Assembly (NCBI RefSeq): GCF_034366625.1
Contig: NZ_JAXMIH010000011.1
Location: 245,742 to 309,741, forward strand
DNA from: Prosthecobacter sp.
GTDB lineage: Bacteria; Verrucomicrobiota; Verrucomicrobiia; Verrucomicrobiales; Verrucomicrobiaceae
Reading direction: 5' to 3'
DNA length: 64,000 nucleotides
In this document: in pieces, positions 34,426-44,043 of the stretch
How positions within the stretch are numbered: the first letter of the stretch is position 1
How the letters are laid out: each line of letters begins with the position of its first letter
The notes under the pieces: model-generated
Told to the model about the DNA's origin: nothing
The model's database searches: none
Seen by the model: the letters and a program-made list of their open reading frames with translations, nothing else
Made by a program: the position numbers and the translations under genes

Positions 34426-34940
34426 CTAATGCTCGTGCCACAACGACATGGCGCATGGTTCATGGATGAATCATTCATTCCCCAAATTTCGTAATTGCCG
34501 TGGTGTCTGGCCGTGCTGATTTCAGGGTGTTGCCGTCATGAGCACCACCTTTTCTCACTCCTTGAAGGGCGAAGCTTTTTCAGCGAGGTATTTCAGGCGT
34601 CCCCCTGAGCTGACCGGTCAGCATATCCGGTTCATTCTCGGACACGCTATCGGGCTCCCCCGGCTCATGCCTGAGGCCGCGAATGTCGGCAGTGACGCCC
34701 CAGACCGCCAACGTGCCGAGATCACGGAGAAATGCCACGGCCAGGCCAACGTCATGGAAAGTTTCGTGGGAGAAGCGCTGCAAACAGTCGCCGATGCGTG
34801 GACGATTTTCCGCACTCATGCTTTAAATATCGCGGGAAAGCAGGGGCGCGGTTGCCTGCATCAGCACGTCTGCGAGTAAAAATTGGCCCGCGTGCTCCTT
34901 TGGCTGCCGGCATACCGCAGTACATCCAGCCACAGAAGCA
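34426..34940. other. Intergenic stretch without a recognised gene
   Basis: Nothing in this 515-bp stretch is recognised with confidence. The best candidate is a reverse-strand frame (34580-34819) listed separately. Overlapping forward frames look like shadows. The left end should hold the promoter of the reverse-strand regulator and the right end that of the CBS gene. Confidence 0.4.
34580..34819 (-). CDS. Unrecognised small open frame upstream of an orphan regulator
   Basis: The 79-codon reverse frame begins MSAENRPRIGDCLQRFSHET and has mildly GC-rich third positions, as real genes here do. After its TGA the same frame stays open for another 34 codons (KSFALQGVRKGGAHDGNTLK). It lies upstream of and in the same direction as the response regulator. 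It could be a decayed kinase-type gene or a chance frame; no family is recognised. Confidence 0.25.
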   Translation of the reverse strand: MSAENRPRIGDCLQRFSHETFHDVGLAVAFLRDLGTLAVWGVTADIRGLRHEPGEPDSVSENEPDMLTGQLRGTPEIPR

Positions 34941-35807
34941 GTGCCGATGTATGAGAAACACCGCCAATCCATTTTCATGCCTGAAAAACCCACCCCGGCC
35001 GACATCCCGTCCCTGGCCGCCTCCATTCCTTTAAAAGCACTCGCCGCAGTGAGAACCACTGCTTTGCACCCGCATGACAGCGTGGCAACCGCCGGAGCCC
35101 GGATGCGTGAGCATGACGCCAGCACCTGGCCGGTCGCAGAAGATCACAAACTGGTGGGCGTGATCGACATGGAGAATCCTGACTGGAATATTGGCAGGCA
35201 CGGTCACGATCCGAAGACCTCCCAAGTCCGGGAGATCATGAACCGTGAACCGATCTTTTGCCATGAAGATGAAGACTGCACGACCGCGCAACAACTGATG
35301 GAAGAACATGACTTGTGCCATCTGCCTGTCGTTGACCAGCAGATGCGTATTGTCGGAATTTTCAGTCGCGACGAAATTCAGGAGAAAGCGGACGCGGTCG
35401 TTGTCGCGAAGAGCGGCGCACCGCATTCGGCTCTCCCCACGCGCCTCAAAGCCGGATCACCCGGCCTGGGAGAGGCCAGCCAGATTGAGGTCGAGGACCG
35501 CGCCACCGAACTGGCACTGATCGATGGCCGCGAAACCGTCTCAGATGCCGACCTCGCGCAAGCAGCGGCAGAATTGGCAGGCGGCGGCACCACAACGGAA
35601 GCGCCTGAGGCTGATCCGGCTCTCGAAGCATTGACCGCCAGGGACGACCCGCCGCCGCAAACCGGTCATCTGGTGGCTGCCGTCCCGCTCCAGGACGAGG
35701 ATAACATCGCGGAGCAGCTCATTGAAGATGGGCTCGAAGAAGCGGAACATGACAGCCGCGTGGTGGCGGAAAACGAGAAGAAATACAACGGGCATCGTGA
35801 TGCGTGA
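34941..35807 (+). CDS. CBS-domain pair protein with acidic C-terminal extension
   Basis: The 288-residue protein (276 from the ATG at 34977) contains two CBS motifs: ALHPHDSVATAGARMREHDA with STWPVAEDHKLVGVIDMEN, and EPIFCHEDEDCTTAQQLMEE with HLPVVDQQMRIVGIFSRDEI. CBS pairs bind adenosine nucleotides and sense energy state. The extension holds ATELALIDGRETVSDADLAQ, a small helical motif seen in other proteins, and an acidic tail. If the following HK-like ATPase gene starts at 35800, the two overlap by 8 bp, suggesting joint function. Confidence 0.85.
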   Translation: MPMYEKHRQSIFMPEKPTPADIPSLAASIPLKALAAVRTTALHPHDSVATAGARMREHDASTWPVAEDHKLVGVIDMENPDWNIGRHGHDPKTSQVREIMNREPIFCHEDEDCTTAQQLMEEHDLCHLPVVDQQMRIVGIFSRDEIQEKADAVVVAKSGAPHSALPTRLKAGSPGLGEASQIEVEDRATELALIDGRETVSDADLAQAAAELAGGGTTTEAPEADPALEALTARDDPPPQTGHLVAAVPLQDEDNIAEQLIEDGLEEAEHDSRVVAENEKKYNGHRDA

Positions 35808-36567
35808 CAACAACAGGAGCACCGATGCAATCATCCGCCCTGCGGCATTTGAAAAGCTGGGAATTCGTGACAGCATGCAACCTGGGCTTAGTGTAACAAT
35901 GAGAGACATGGATTCCGCACCCGAAATTCCTTGGACGCGCGTCGCTGAATTTGTGCGGCAGCACACACATGATGTGCGCAACGGGCTGAACAGCCTTGAT
36001 CTTGAAACGGCGCTCCTGAACGAGCTGGTGGCGGACGGAGAAGCAACGGCAAGCGTTGGACGCATTCGGAAACAGTTGCGTTCGCTCGCGCTGCAATTGC
36101 GCGCGCTTTCCGCACTTTTTCAAGACCCGCAGCCGGTCGCTGCTCCCATCCCCGCCCGGGTGCTGCTGCAGATCTGGCGCGAGAAACATGCTGCGCTGCA
36201 GGACGTGCTGGAGGTTTGGTGGGTGGATGAACTCGGCGACGAACGGGTGAGCGTGGATGTGGAAATGATGGCGGCGGTTTTTCGCGAACTGCTGACCAAT
36301 GCGGCTGAGTTTTCAACGGGCGATCCGGTGGCAGTCACCGCCCGGGCAAAGGGCGGCGAAGTGATCTTTGAGCTGAGAGAGCCGAAGAAGGAGGCACTCG
36401 ATACAAGCGCCTGGGGACAGCCGTTCTCCTCGACGCGACGTGGCGGCTATGGACTGGGCCTGTGGACGGCCCGCCGGATGATGCAGGCAAATGGCGCGAC
36501 CTTGGTGCAGCGCTACGTCCCCGAAGACAGTTGTCTGATGACGCAGATCATCCTTGCCGTGTTGTGA
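35800..36567 (+). CDS. Histidine-kinase-like ATPase without sensor domain
   Basis: This roughly 255-residue protein has a kinase core only: H-box with His57 in HTHDVRNGLNSLDLETALLN, N-box FRELLTNAAEFSTGD, and G-box GGYGLGLWTARRMMQANGA. No membrane or PAS segment is present. The start is uncertain: ATG at 35800 overlaps the CBS gene stop, while ATGs at 35875, 35899 and 35908 would still keep the core. With no sensor of its own, it may take its input from the preceding CBS protein. No regulator is adjacent. Confidence 0.8.
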   Translation: MRDNNRSTDAIIRPAAFEKLGIRDSMQPGLSVTMRDMDSAPEIPWTRVAEFVRQHTHDVRNGLNSLDLETALLNELVADGEATASVGRIRKQLRSLALQLRALSALFQDPQPVAAPIPARVLLQIWREKHAALQDVLEVWWVDELGDERVSVDVEMMAAVFRELLTNAAEFSTGDPVAVTARAKGGEVIFELREPKKEALDTSAWGQPFSSTRRGGYGLGLWTARRMMQANGATLVQRYVPEDSCLMTQIILAVL

Positions 36568-36749
36568 TTGAGACGTGGTGCTGAGAAGTGCTGGCGAACT
36601 GGCGCATGCATGCTGTCGGCCCGAATGCACACGACCGCAGCACCCCTGCGATGTGGTTTATCCCGAACAGGATTTTCGCTGCATTGACAGAACCACCTGA
36701 GTGTCGTCAGCCGAATGACAATGGCGAGCGCTTCACTGCTCCGATTTCC

Positions 36750-38912
36750 ATGCATACTCATGATACCACAGCAGGAGAAGACCACGAACTGGTGCCAGGC
36801 GTGGCAGCAATCACGCGCAGCATCACCCATGCGGTGGTCATCAAGGAAGAGGACATTTTCTTCCTCTCTGAAGCGGACGGCAGCGTGCCGCTCGCTGCGG
36901 GGCATGGCTTCGGGCTTTATTACCATGACTGCCGTTTCCTTGGCGGTTACGAGTTCCGCATGGGCGGGAAAAAACCGGAGGCCCTCGTCCGCCATGCCGA
37001 GCGCGGCAATGCCGCCGTGTTCGGACTGTCCAACCCCAGTCTGCGGATGGTGGATGGAACGCAACTGCTCAAACATCAGGTCGAGATCAAGTGGTCGCGT
37101 GTACTTTCGAGTGAACACCTTGTGCTCAATGACACCCTCATTTTCCACAGCCTGTCACCACGGCCCATCGACACCCAGGTGACGCTGACCTTTCAAGCCG
37201 GCTTCGAGGACATCTTCGCGATCCGTGGTCTGTTTCAGAGCCAGCGCGGCCAAATACAGCCTCCCCAGTGGGACGGCAAAACGCTGCGCTTCGATTACGA
37301 CGGCGCCGATGGCATCAAGCGCTCGCTGACGATTACATTCGATTCCGCTCCGGTTCGAGTCGAAGGCACGTCCGTCAGCTTCGAACTGCATTTGGAACCG
37401 AAGGAGTGCTGGCAACTTCGAGCTTCGCTCCGACTGGCTGAATCACCGGCAGACACTGCAGGGACGGCTTCCCAACGACCAGCACAAACTCTCGGCGGCC
37501 CGGACACTTGGGGAAAGTTTTACAGCGACAGCCTCATGCTCAATCTCGTGATGGAGCGTTCGCTGCGTGATCTCGACATGCTCAGGAGTCATATCGGCGG
37601 CACGGCCTACTTTGCGGCTGGCGTTCCATGGTTTGTCGCGCTGTTTGGTCGCGACAGCATCATCACGGCGCTGCAAACTCTCGCGCTGAATCCGCGCATC
37701 GCGGAGGACACCATCCGCCTGCTCGCCCGTTATCAAGGGACGGAGGTCAACCCATGGCGGGAGGAGGAGCCGGGCAAAATTTTGCATGAACTCCGAGTGG
37801 GTGAGATGGCGAACCTGAAAGAGATCCCCCACACGCCCTATTACGGCACGGTGGATGCCACGCCGCTCTGGCTCGTCCTGCTGGGGCGGCATGCCGCGTG
37901 GACGGGGCGTCTGGATCTATTTTTAGAACTGAAGACGCATGTCGAGGCAGCGCTGAACTGGCTGGATCGCTACGGGGACGTGGATGGCGACGGCTACATC
38001 GAATATCAATGCAGGATCGAGAAAGGGCTGACGAATCAAGGCTGGAAGGATTCTGGCGACTGCATTGTCAATGCCGATGGTTCTCTGGCAACACCGCCAA
38101 TCGCTCTCGTGGAACTCCAGGGCTACGCCTACCAGGCGAAGCTCGAAATGGCCGCACTTTATCACAAAGCAGGCGAACCAGCACGAGCCAGCGCGCTGGA
38201 ACTGGAGGCACAACGCTTGTTCGACTGGTTCAATCGCGATTTCTGGGTGGCGGAAGGCTACTATGCGCTCGCGCTGCACGAGGGCAAACGACAGGCCGCC
38301 GTGCTGTCCTCAAACGCAGGTCACGCACTCTGGTCTGGCATCGCCAGCATGGACAAGGCCCGTCAGACCGCCGGCCACTTGATGTCCCCGGAAATGTTCA
38401 ATGGCTGGGGCATCCGAACGCTTTCTGCCAAAGAACTCGCCTACAATCCCCTCGGCTATCATCTTGGCACGGTCTGGCCACACGACAATGCTCTCATCGC
38501 GGATGGCTTCAGGCGCTATGGGTGCGATGAGGCTGCTTTGCGCGTGTTTAGCGGCATGATGGACGCGACCATGCACTTCGACGACCACCGGCTGCCGGAG
38601 TTGTTTGGCGGCTTTCACCGCGAGGACTATGGCGTGCCGGTGCATTATCCGGTGGCCTGCCAGCCACAGGCATGGGCGGCAGGCACGTTCCCATACCTGC
38701 TGACCACCCTGCTGGGTCTGCAGCCACAGGGATTCGACAAGCGCCTCAAAGTGGTGCGACCGGTCCTGCCTGAACATATCAAGCATGTGGAACTGCGTGG
38801 CATTCAGGTGGGCACGGCACGGGCGGATCTGCTCTTCGAGAACGATGGCAAGGCCATCCATGTGAAGGTTCTCAAACTCGAAGGAGAACTGGGTGTCGCC
38901 GTCGAGTTGTGA
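36750..38912 (+). CDS. Glycogen-debranching-like amylo-alpha-1,6-glucosidase
   Basis: From the ATG at 36750 the 720-residue enzyme has an N-terminal glycogen-debranching domain (FFLSEADGSVPLAAGHGFGL, YYHDCRFLGGYEFRMGG) and a C-terminal six-hairpin (alpha/alpha)6 toroid domain with AGVPWFVALFGRDSIITALQ, NQGWKDSGDCIVNADGSLAT and LGTVWPHDNALIADGFRRYG. Such proteins act on alpha-1,6 branches or short alpha-glucans in the cytoplasm. The next gene is a GT4, a common pairing in bacterial alpha-glucan or trehalose-type clusters. An upstream in-frame extension to 36588 is not conserved-looking. Full length and catalytic-region acids suggest activity. Confidence 0.88.
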   Translation: MHTHDTTAGEDHELVPGVAAITRSITHAVVIKEEDIFFLSEADGSVPLAAGHGFGLYYHDCRFLGGYEFRMGGKKPEALVRHAERGNAAVFGLSNPSLRMVDGTQLLKHQVEIKWSRVLSSEHLVLNDTLIFHSLSPRPIDTQVTLTFQAGFEDIFAIRGLFQSQRGQIQPPQWDGKTLRFDYDGADGIKRSLTITFDSAPVRVEGTSVSFELHLEPKECWQLRASLRLAESPADTAGTASQRPAQTLGGPDTWGKFYSDSLMLNLVMERSLRDLDMLRSHIGGTAYFAAGVPWFVALFGRDSIITALQTLALNPRIAEDTIRLLARYQGTEVNPWREEEPGKILHELRVGEMANLKEIPHTPYYGTVDATPLWLVLLGRHAAWTGRLDLFLELKTHVEAALNWLDRYGDVDGDGYIEYQCRIEKGLTNQGWKDSGDCIVNADGSLATPPIALVELQGYAYQAKLEMAALYHKAGEPARASALELEAQRLFDWFNRDFWVAEGYYALALHEGKRQAAVLSSNAGHALWSGIASMDKARQTAGHLMSPEMFNGWGIRTLSAKELAYNPLGYHLGTVWPHDNALIADGFRRYGCDEAALRVFSGMMDATMHFDDHRLPELFGGFHREDYGVPVHYPVACQPQAWAAGTFPYLLTTLLGLQPQGFDKRLKVVRPVLPEHIKHVELRGIQVGTARADLLFENDGKAIHVKVLKLEGELGVAVEL

Positions 38913-38946
38913 CAACCAATCCATTCCTCTGCTGCGAAATTCAGGC

Positions 38947-39978
38947 ATGCGCATTGCCCAAGTCAGCCCGTTGTATGAAAGCGTGCCTCCCCATGGTTAC
39001 GGCGGCACGGAACGTGTCGTATCCTATCTCACGGAGGAACTGGTTCGGCTCGGCCATGACGTCACGTTGTTTGCGAGTGGCGATTCGGTGACACAGGCGC
39101 GGTTGGTGCCGTGCTGTCCCCGGTCTTTGCGCCTTGATGCGCAATGCGTCGATTCCCTGCCCCACCATTTCCTGATGCTGGAACGCGTGTTTGCTGCGGC
39201 AGACAGCTTTGATGTGATCCATTTTCACGTGGACTACCTTCACTTCCCGCTTTCCAGGCGTTGTGCCGCCCGCCACGTCACCACGCTGCATGGCCGGCTC
39301 GATCTGCCCGACCTGCCGCCGCTCTACCGCGAGTTCCATGACATGCCGCTGGTCTCCATCTCGGATGATCAAAGAAAGCCGCTCCCACACGCGAACTGGG
39401 TGACTACGATCCACCACGGCATGCCGGTCGATTTTTTCGAGCATCACGATGTGAGCGATGGCTACCTCGCTTTCCTGGGGCGCATTTCGCCCGAAAAACG
39501 CGCAGATCATGCCATCGAGATTGCCAAACGAACGGGCATCCCGCTGAAGATAGCGGCGAAGGTTGACAAAGCAGACCAGCAGTATTTCGAGCAAGTCATC
39601 AAGCCGCTCCTCGACCATCCCCTGATTGATTTCGTCGGCGAAGTTCAGAACGACGCCAAGAATGTCCTGCTGGGCGGCGCACGCGCCTTGCTGTTCCCGA
39701 TTGACTGGCCGGAGCCTTTCGGCCTCGTCATGATCGAGGCGATGGCCTGCGGCACTCCGGTAATCGCCTTGCGCCGTGGTTCCGTACCCGAAGTAATCAC
39801 CGATGGAGTGACCGGCTTCATTGTGGATGATCTGAATGAAGCCGTAGCAGCCGTGGGCAAACTGCCAGCCTTGAGTCGTAGCCGCTGCCGGGAAGAATTC
39901 GAGCGGCGCTTCTCTTCAACGCGCATGACGGAAGATTACGTGAACCTGTATAGACGGCTGTGCGAGCGCCCCGTCTAA
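38947..39978 (+). CDS. Glycosyltransferase family 4
   Basis: The 343-residue enzyme starts MRIAQVSPLYESVPPHGYGG followed by TERVVSYLTEELVRLGHDVT, the N-terminal Rossmann half of GT4 retaining transferases. The C-terminal half has YLAFLGRISPEKRADHAIEI and the donor-binding PIDWPEPFGLVMIEAMACGT with the E-X7-E acids. It follows the debranching enzyme by 34 bp, so both likely belong to one alpha-glucan or sugar-storage function. Donor and acceptor are not evident. The ATG at 38947 is chosen because the family start is exact. Confidence 0.9.
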   Translation: MRIAQVSPLYESVPPHGYGGTERVVSYLTEELVRLGHDVTLFASGDSVTQARLVPCCPRSLRLDAQCVDSLPHHFLMLERVFAAADSFDVIHFHVDYLHFPLSRRCAARHVTTLHGRLDLPDLPPLYREFHDMPLVSISDDQRKPLPHANWVTTIHHGMPVDFFEHHDVSDGYLAFLGRISPEKRADHAIEIAKRTGIPLKIAAKVDKADQQYFEQVIKPLLDHPLIDFVGEVQNDAKNVLLGGARALLFPIDWPEPFGLVMIEAMACGTPVIALRRGSVPEVITDGVTGFIVDDLNEAVAAVGKLPALSRSRCREEFERRFSSTRMTEDYVNLYRRLCERPV

Positions 39979-40162
39979 CCGGTCATGTCATGGCTGCATG
40001 GATTTGCCATCGTGAGCACAACATCTGCGCAAAGCGGTTTCTCCCGCGGCGTTGTTTGGTTGCGCAGCCCGTTCCAAGGCTCGAACATCCGCCAGCCCTG
40101 AATTCCTATGAGGCTGCGGTGCTCGCCGGTGCCGTGGACTTATGCCTTGTTTCCACAACGCC

Positions 40163-43072
40163 ATGAAACATTCGCCGCTCCAATCCGCCATCCTCGCCGC
40201 TATTTTCGCGCTGCTCGCCGCGGGCATCTATCTCTCACGAGAAATGGGTGGTGGTGATTTCTTCATGCCCCATTCGCATTGCTATTTGTTCAACCAGCAG
40301 TTGATGACACTGCATGGCGGGGCGGATCTGCTCATCGGCCTTGCCTATGTGGCCATCTCGACAACGCTGGTCTGGCTGGTCTATCGTGCGCGGCGTGAAC
40401 TGCCGTTTCATTGGATCATGATCGCTTTCGCGATCTTCATCGTGGCCTGTGGCGCGACGCACTTCATGGAAGTGTGGACACTCACTGCGGAACATCCCCG
40501 CTACTGGCTTTCTGGCTGGGTAAAGCTCGTCACCGCGATCGCGTCCGTGACGACGGCGGTGGTCCTACCGCCATTGATCCCGCACATTCTCAGGCTGATG
40601 CAAACCGCACGCCTGTCCGCAGAACGAGGTGTGAAACTGGAGCGTGCTTACAGCGAATTGAACGAACTTTACACCAAGGTGACGCAGCTTGACCAGCTCA
40701 AGACGAACTTCTTCGCCAACGTCAGCCACGAATTGCGCACACCGCTTGCGCTGATCTTCGCCCCGGTCGAACGGCTGCTCCAGACGACCAAGGACCAGGC
40801 GGCGCGGCATGAGCTGACCGTGGTGCGCCGCAACGCCCTCCTCCTGCACAAACACGTCAATGACCTGCTCGACGTGTCGAAGCTGGAAGTCGGCAAGCTG
40901 GATCTGCACTACTCACGGCTCGACCTGGCGGCCATGGCCCGGGCCATGGCGAACATCTTCGAGTCCGTCGTAAGCGAACGGGGCATCCGCGTCGAACTCC
41001 AAGTACCGGGCGAGGTCGTCGCGGAAGTGGATGGCGACAAGGTGCAGCGCGTGTTCATGAACCTGCTTTCGAATGCATTCAAATATGCACCCAACGACAG
41101 CGCGGTGCGCCTGGCACTCACCGAGGACGGCGACCATCTCACGCTCACCGTGGAGGACGCCGGTCCGGGAGTGCCGCCGGATTTCCGCGAGAGCATCTTC
41201 GAGCGTTTCCAGCAAGGAGATCGCGAGACCCAGCGGCGCTATGGCGGCACCGGCCTCGGACTTTCCATCGTGAAGGAGTTTGTCGAAATGCATGGCGGTT
41301 CGATCACCGTCGGCGAGAGCGCCACGGGGGGCGCGCAGTTCCAGGTGCGCCTGCCACGCCGCGCCCCAGATGGAGTGGAGATCCACACCTCGCCCTGGAC
41401 CGGCACCGATGCGGTGCTCCAGCGGCTTGCGAACGCTCCAGCCACCGGCCGCACAGAGAACGCGCAGCTTCCAGTTCAGACCGTGGAGGCGGACCGGCCA
41501 GACGTGCTCGTCGTCGAGGACAACCAAGACATGCGTGATTTCATCTGCCGCGTTCTTGAGCCCGATGCACAGACCCGCACGGCAGAGAACGGCCGGGCTG
41601 CGCTGGAAGCTATCCATGAGCGAGTGCCCGATCTAATCCTCACGGACATGATGATGCCGGTCATGACGGGCGAAGAACTCGTCGCCGCGTTGCGACAAGA
41701 CGAGAACCTGCGTGACGTGCCGGTGATTCTGCTCACGGCCAAGGCCGACGACGAGATGAAACTCAACCTCCTGATTGAAGGCGCACAGGATTACGTGCTG
41801 AAACCTTTTTCCATCGATGAACTCCGCGCCCGTGTGCGCAACCAGCTTCAAACGAAACTCACCCGTGACATGCTGCGCCGCGCCTTGGATACTCGTTCGC
41901 ATGACCTCGCCGCGATGGTGCGGGAGCTGGCCGCTGCCAAGACTGCAGCGGTGGCGGCCAATGCTGCCAAGGACGATTTCCTGGCGGTGCTCAGCCACGA
42001 ACTGCGCACCCCGTTGACACCAGCCCTCGCCGCCGCCTCCGCCCTGATGAACGAGGCTGCCGACGCCACGGAAGTCCGCGAATCGCTCGCGATCATTCGT
42101 CGCAACATCGAACTGGAGGCCCGGCTGGTGGATGATCTCCTCGATGTCACCCGCATCACCCAGGGCAAGCTCCGCATCCACTCCACACCGGCCGATCTGC
42201 ATACCATTCTGCGCGATGCCCTCGCGATGGTAAATCCTTCCCTGCGTGAAAAACAGATCACCGCCGTCGTGGATCTGGCAAAGGACCATCTGTTGATTCG
42301 CGGCGATGCCGCGCGCCTCACCCAGGTGTTTTCCAACCTCCTTGGCAACGCCGCAAAATTCACGCCTGCAGGCGGACAGGTGACGATCCGCAGCACGCTG
42401 ACGGGTGAAAAGATAAGCATCGAGATAGAGGACACCGGCATCGGTATCGCGCCGGAGTTACTACCGCAAATCTTCGATCCCTTCCGCCAGGGACACGTTG
42501 ACACGACGCGACGTTTCGGCGGGCTGGGACTGGGATTAAGTGTGGCGAAGGGTTTGGTCGAAGCGCATCGCGGCACGATTAACGTGCGCAGCGCCGGGTA
42601 TAAACAGGGCGCAACGTTCACCGTCGAGTTTCCTGCGCTTGCTGCCGGAAGCTCGACGGTGAATGCGCCGGCTTCGGCCAGCGGTGGATCAGCGGCACCA
42701 GTTCGGTCCTTGCGAGTGTTGCTTGTCGAGGATCACGAAGACACGCGCCAGATTCTCCACCGGTTGATGACGCGCTGGGGCCACACCGTCACCACCGCGA
42801 GCACCGTGGCGCAAGCCAGCCGTGCGCTGGCGTCGGATACATTCGATCTGCTGCTGAGCGACATTGGACTGCCCGACGGCTCCGGTCTTGAAGTGATCGC
42901 AGCCCTGCGGGAAAGATCCGACATTCCGGCGGTCGCGATGAGCGGTTATGGCATGGAAGCTGATATTGCGCGCGCACATGCCGCAGGGTTCACCGAGCAC
43001 ATCGTCAAACCCGTCACCGCCGATGCGTTGCGCAAAATGCTCACCCGGTTTTCCGCCCAACCAGAGACGTAG
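40163..43072 (+). CDS. Hybrid histidine kinase with ethylene-receptor-type sensor domain
   Basis: This 969-residue protein begins with one hydrophobic helix and then a three-helix sensor like that of plant ETR1 and cyanobacterial Etr1. Asp55 and Tyr62 lie in GGADLLIGLAYVAIS, and Cys96 and His100 in FIVACGATHFMEVWTLT; these align with ETR1 Asp25, Tyr32 and the copper ligands Cys65 and His69. ETR1 Pro36 is replaced by Ser66. Then come kinase core 1 (His189, FFANVSHELRTPLA), receiver 1 (Asp495, ILTDMMMPVMTG), kinase core 2 (His612, FLAVLSHELRTPLT) and receiver 2 (Asp900, LLSDIGLPDGSG). Both ATPase domains have G-boxes (GTGLGLSIVKEF, LGLGLSVAKGL). Ethylene or copper binding is inferred. No regulator gene is adjacent. 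Confidence 0.9.
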   Translation: MKHSPLQSAILAAIFALLAAGIYLSREMGGGDFFMPHSHCYLFNQQLMTLHGGADLLIGLAYVAISTTLVWLVYRARRELPFHWIMIAFAIFIVACGATHFMEVWTLTAEHPRYWLSGWVKLVTAIASVTTAVVLPPLIPHILRLMQTARLSAERGVKLERAYSELNELYTKVTQLDQLKTNFFANVSHELRTPLALIFAPVERLLQTTKDQAARHELTVVRRNALLLHKHVNDLLDVSKLEVGKLDLHYSRLDLAAMARAMANIFESVVSERGIRVELQVPGEVVAEVDGDKVQRVFMNLLSNAFKYAPNDSAVRLALTEDGDHLTLTVEDAGPGVPPDFRESIFERFQQGDRETQRRYGGTGLGLSIVKEFVEMHGGSITVGESATGGAQFQVRLPRRAPDGVEIHTSPWTGTDAVLQRLANAPATGRTENAQLPVQTVEADRPDVLVVEDNQDMRDFICRVLEPDAQTRTAENGRAALEAIHERVPDLILTDMMMPVMTGEELVAALRQDENLRDVPVILLTAKADDEMKLNLLIEGAQDYVLKPFSIDELRARVRNQLQTKLTRDMLRRALDTRSHDLAAMVRELAAAKTAAVAANAAKDDFLAVLSHELRTPLTPALAAASALMNEAADATEVRESLAIIRRNIELEARLVDDLLDVTRITQGKLRIHSTPADLHTILRDALAMVNPSLREKQITAVVDLAKDHLLIRGDAARLTQVFSNLLGNAAKFTPAGGQVTIRSTLTGEKISIEIEDTGIGIAPELLPQIFDPFRQGHVDTTRRFGGLGLGLSVAKGLVEAHRGTINVRSAGYKQGATFTVEFPALAAGSSTVNAPASASGGSAAPVRSLRVLLVEDHEDTRQILHRLMTRWGHTVTTASTVAQASRALASDTFDLLLSDIGLPDGSGLEVIAALRERSDIPAVAMSGYGMEADIARAHAAGFTEHIVKPVTADALRKMLTRFSAQPET

Positions 43073-43232
43073 GATCTCCAGCAGAGCCAGCTAGTGGACG
43101 TGTTGAGACCCTGCTCAGGGACACTCCTTAAGGTCGTATGAGGCGCAAAATAATGCCGTGACCACACGACCAAAGGCACCTGCCGTGCCGAAATTCGGGG
43201 GCAACGACACCACCCCCACCACTACTATCATC

Positions 43233-43739
43233 ATGAAACTCCAAACACTCCAGGACCTGCTTGTCCATGAACTCAAAGACCTCTACAGCGCCGAGACACA
43301 GCTCGTGAAAGCCCTGCCAAAAATGGTGCAGGCCGCCACGAATGACGCGCTCAAGGCTGGCTTTGCAGAACATCTCGAAGAGACCAAGAATCACGTCGTC
43401 CGACTCGATCAAATCGCCAGATCCTTCGATTGCAAGCTCACCGGACATCGGTGCAAGGCAATGGAGGGGCTGATCGAGGAAGGCGGAGAACTCATCAGCG
43501 AAGATGCCGAAGACACGGTGCGTGATGCCGGGCTGATCGGAGCAGCACAGCGTGTGGAACACTACGAGATCGCCGGCTACGGCACTGCCCGCGCACTCGC
43601 GGAATGTCTCGGCTTCGACGAGGCTGTGCGATTGCTCAGCGAGACGCTCGATGAAGAGAAGGCGACTGACGAGAAGCTCACCGAGCTCGCCGAAAATACG
43701 ATCAACGTCGAAGCCGCTGAAACGGCCATGGCCGAATAA
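43233..43739 (+). CDS. DUF892 (YciE/YciF-type) ferritin-like protein
   Basis: From the ATG at 43233 the 168-residue helical protein shows the DUF892 pattern: LQDLLVHELKDLYSAETQLV, AGFAEHLEETKNHVVRLDQI, RDAGLIGAAQRVEHYEIAGY and DEEKATDEKLTELAENTINV. Paired Glu/His residues (E..H in each of four helices) match a di-metal ferritin-like site. YciE/YciF proteins are induced by osmotic and other stress; their chemistry is not settled. An upstream in-frame extension is proline- and threonine-rich and unlikely. Confidence 0.9.
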   Translation: MKLQTLQDLLVHELKDLYSAETQLVKALPKMVQAATNDALKAGFAEHLEETKNHVVRLDQIARSFDCKLTGHRCKAMEGLIEEGGELISEDAEDTVRDAGLIGAAQRVEHYEIAGYGTARALAECLGFDEAVRLLSETLDEEKATDEKLTELAENTINVEAAETAMAE

Positions 43740-43809
43740 ACATGAATCAGGGCGCGGGCAGGATGTGATGAGCGAGTCACGCTGCCCGCGCCGCAATCCA
43801 CTTCCAGCC

Positions 43810-44043
43810 ATGCCTAAATGCGAAACCTGCGGCAACGAATATGACAAGGCGTTCGTTGTGGTGATGAACGGCCGATCCTACGTCTTCGACAGCTTCGAGT
43901 GCGCGATCCAGCGCCTCGCACCTGCCTGTGAACACTGCCAGTGCCGTATCATCGGCCATGGGGTCGAATCAGGCGGGACAATGTATTGTTGCGCGCACTG
44001 CGCAGAGCAGAGCGGCGGAACCACTCTCCGCGACCGTGAATAG
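43810..44043 (+). CDS. Small cysteine-rich metal-binding protein
   Basis: The 77-residue protein (91 if the ATG at 43768 is used) has PKCETCGNEYDKAFVVVMNG, SYVFDSFECAIQRLAPACEH and CQCRIIGHGVESGGTMYCCA followed by HCAEQSGG. The Cys and His spacing looks like a zinc-ribbon or metallothionein-like fold, and the block FDSFECAIQ...CRIIGHGVE recurs in small bacterial proteins of unknown function. It follows the DUF892 gene in the same direction within the stress-gene run. Confidence 0.75.
   Translation: MPKCETCGNEYDKAFVVVMNGRSYVFDSFECAIQRLAPACEHCQCRIIGHGVESGGTMYCCAHCAEQSGGTTLRDRE

Noticed and set aside
34538..34879. Forward open frame of 113 codons
   Set aside because: Composition is unconvincing and a reverse frame over the same DNA looks slightly more gene-like; neither is firmly supported.
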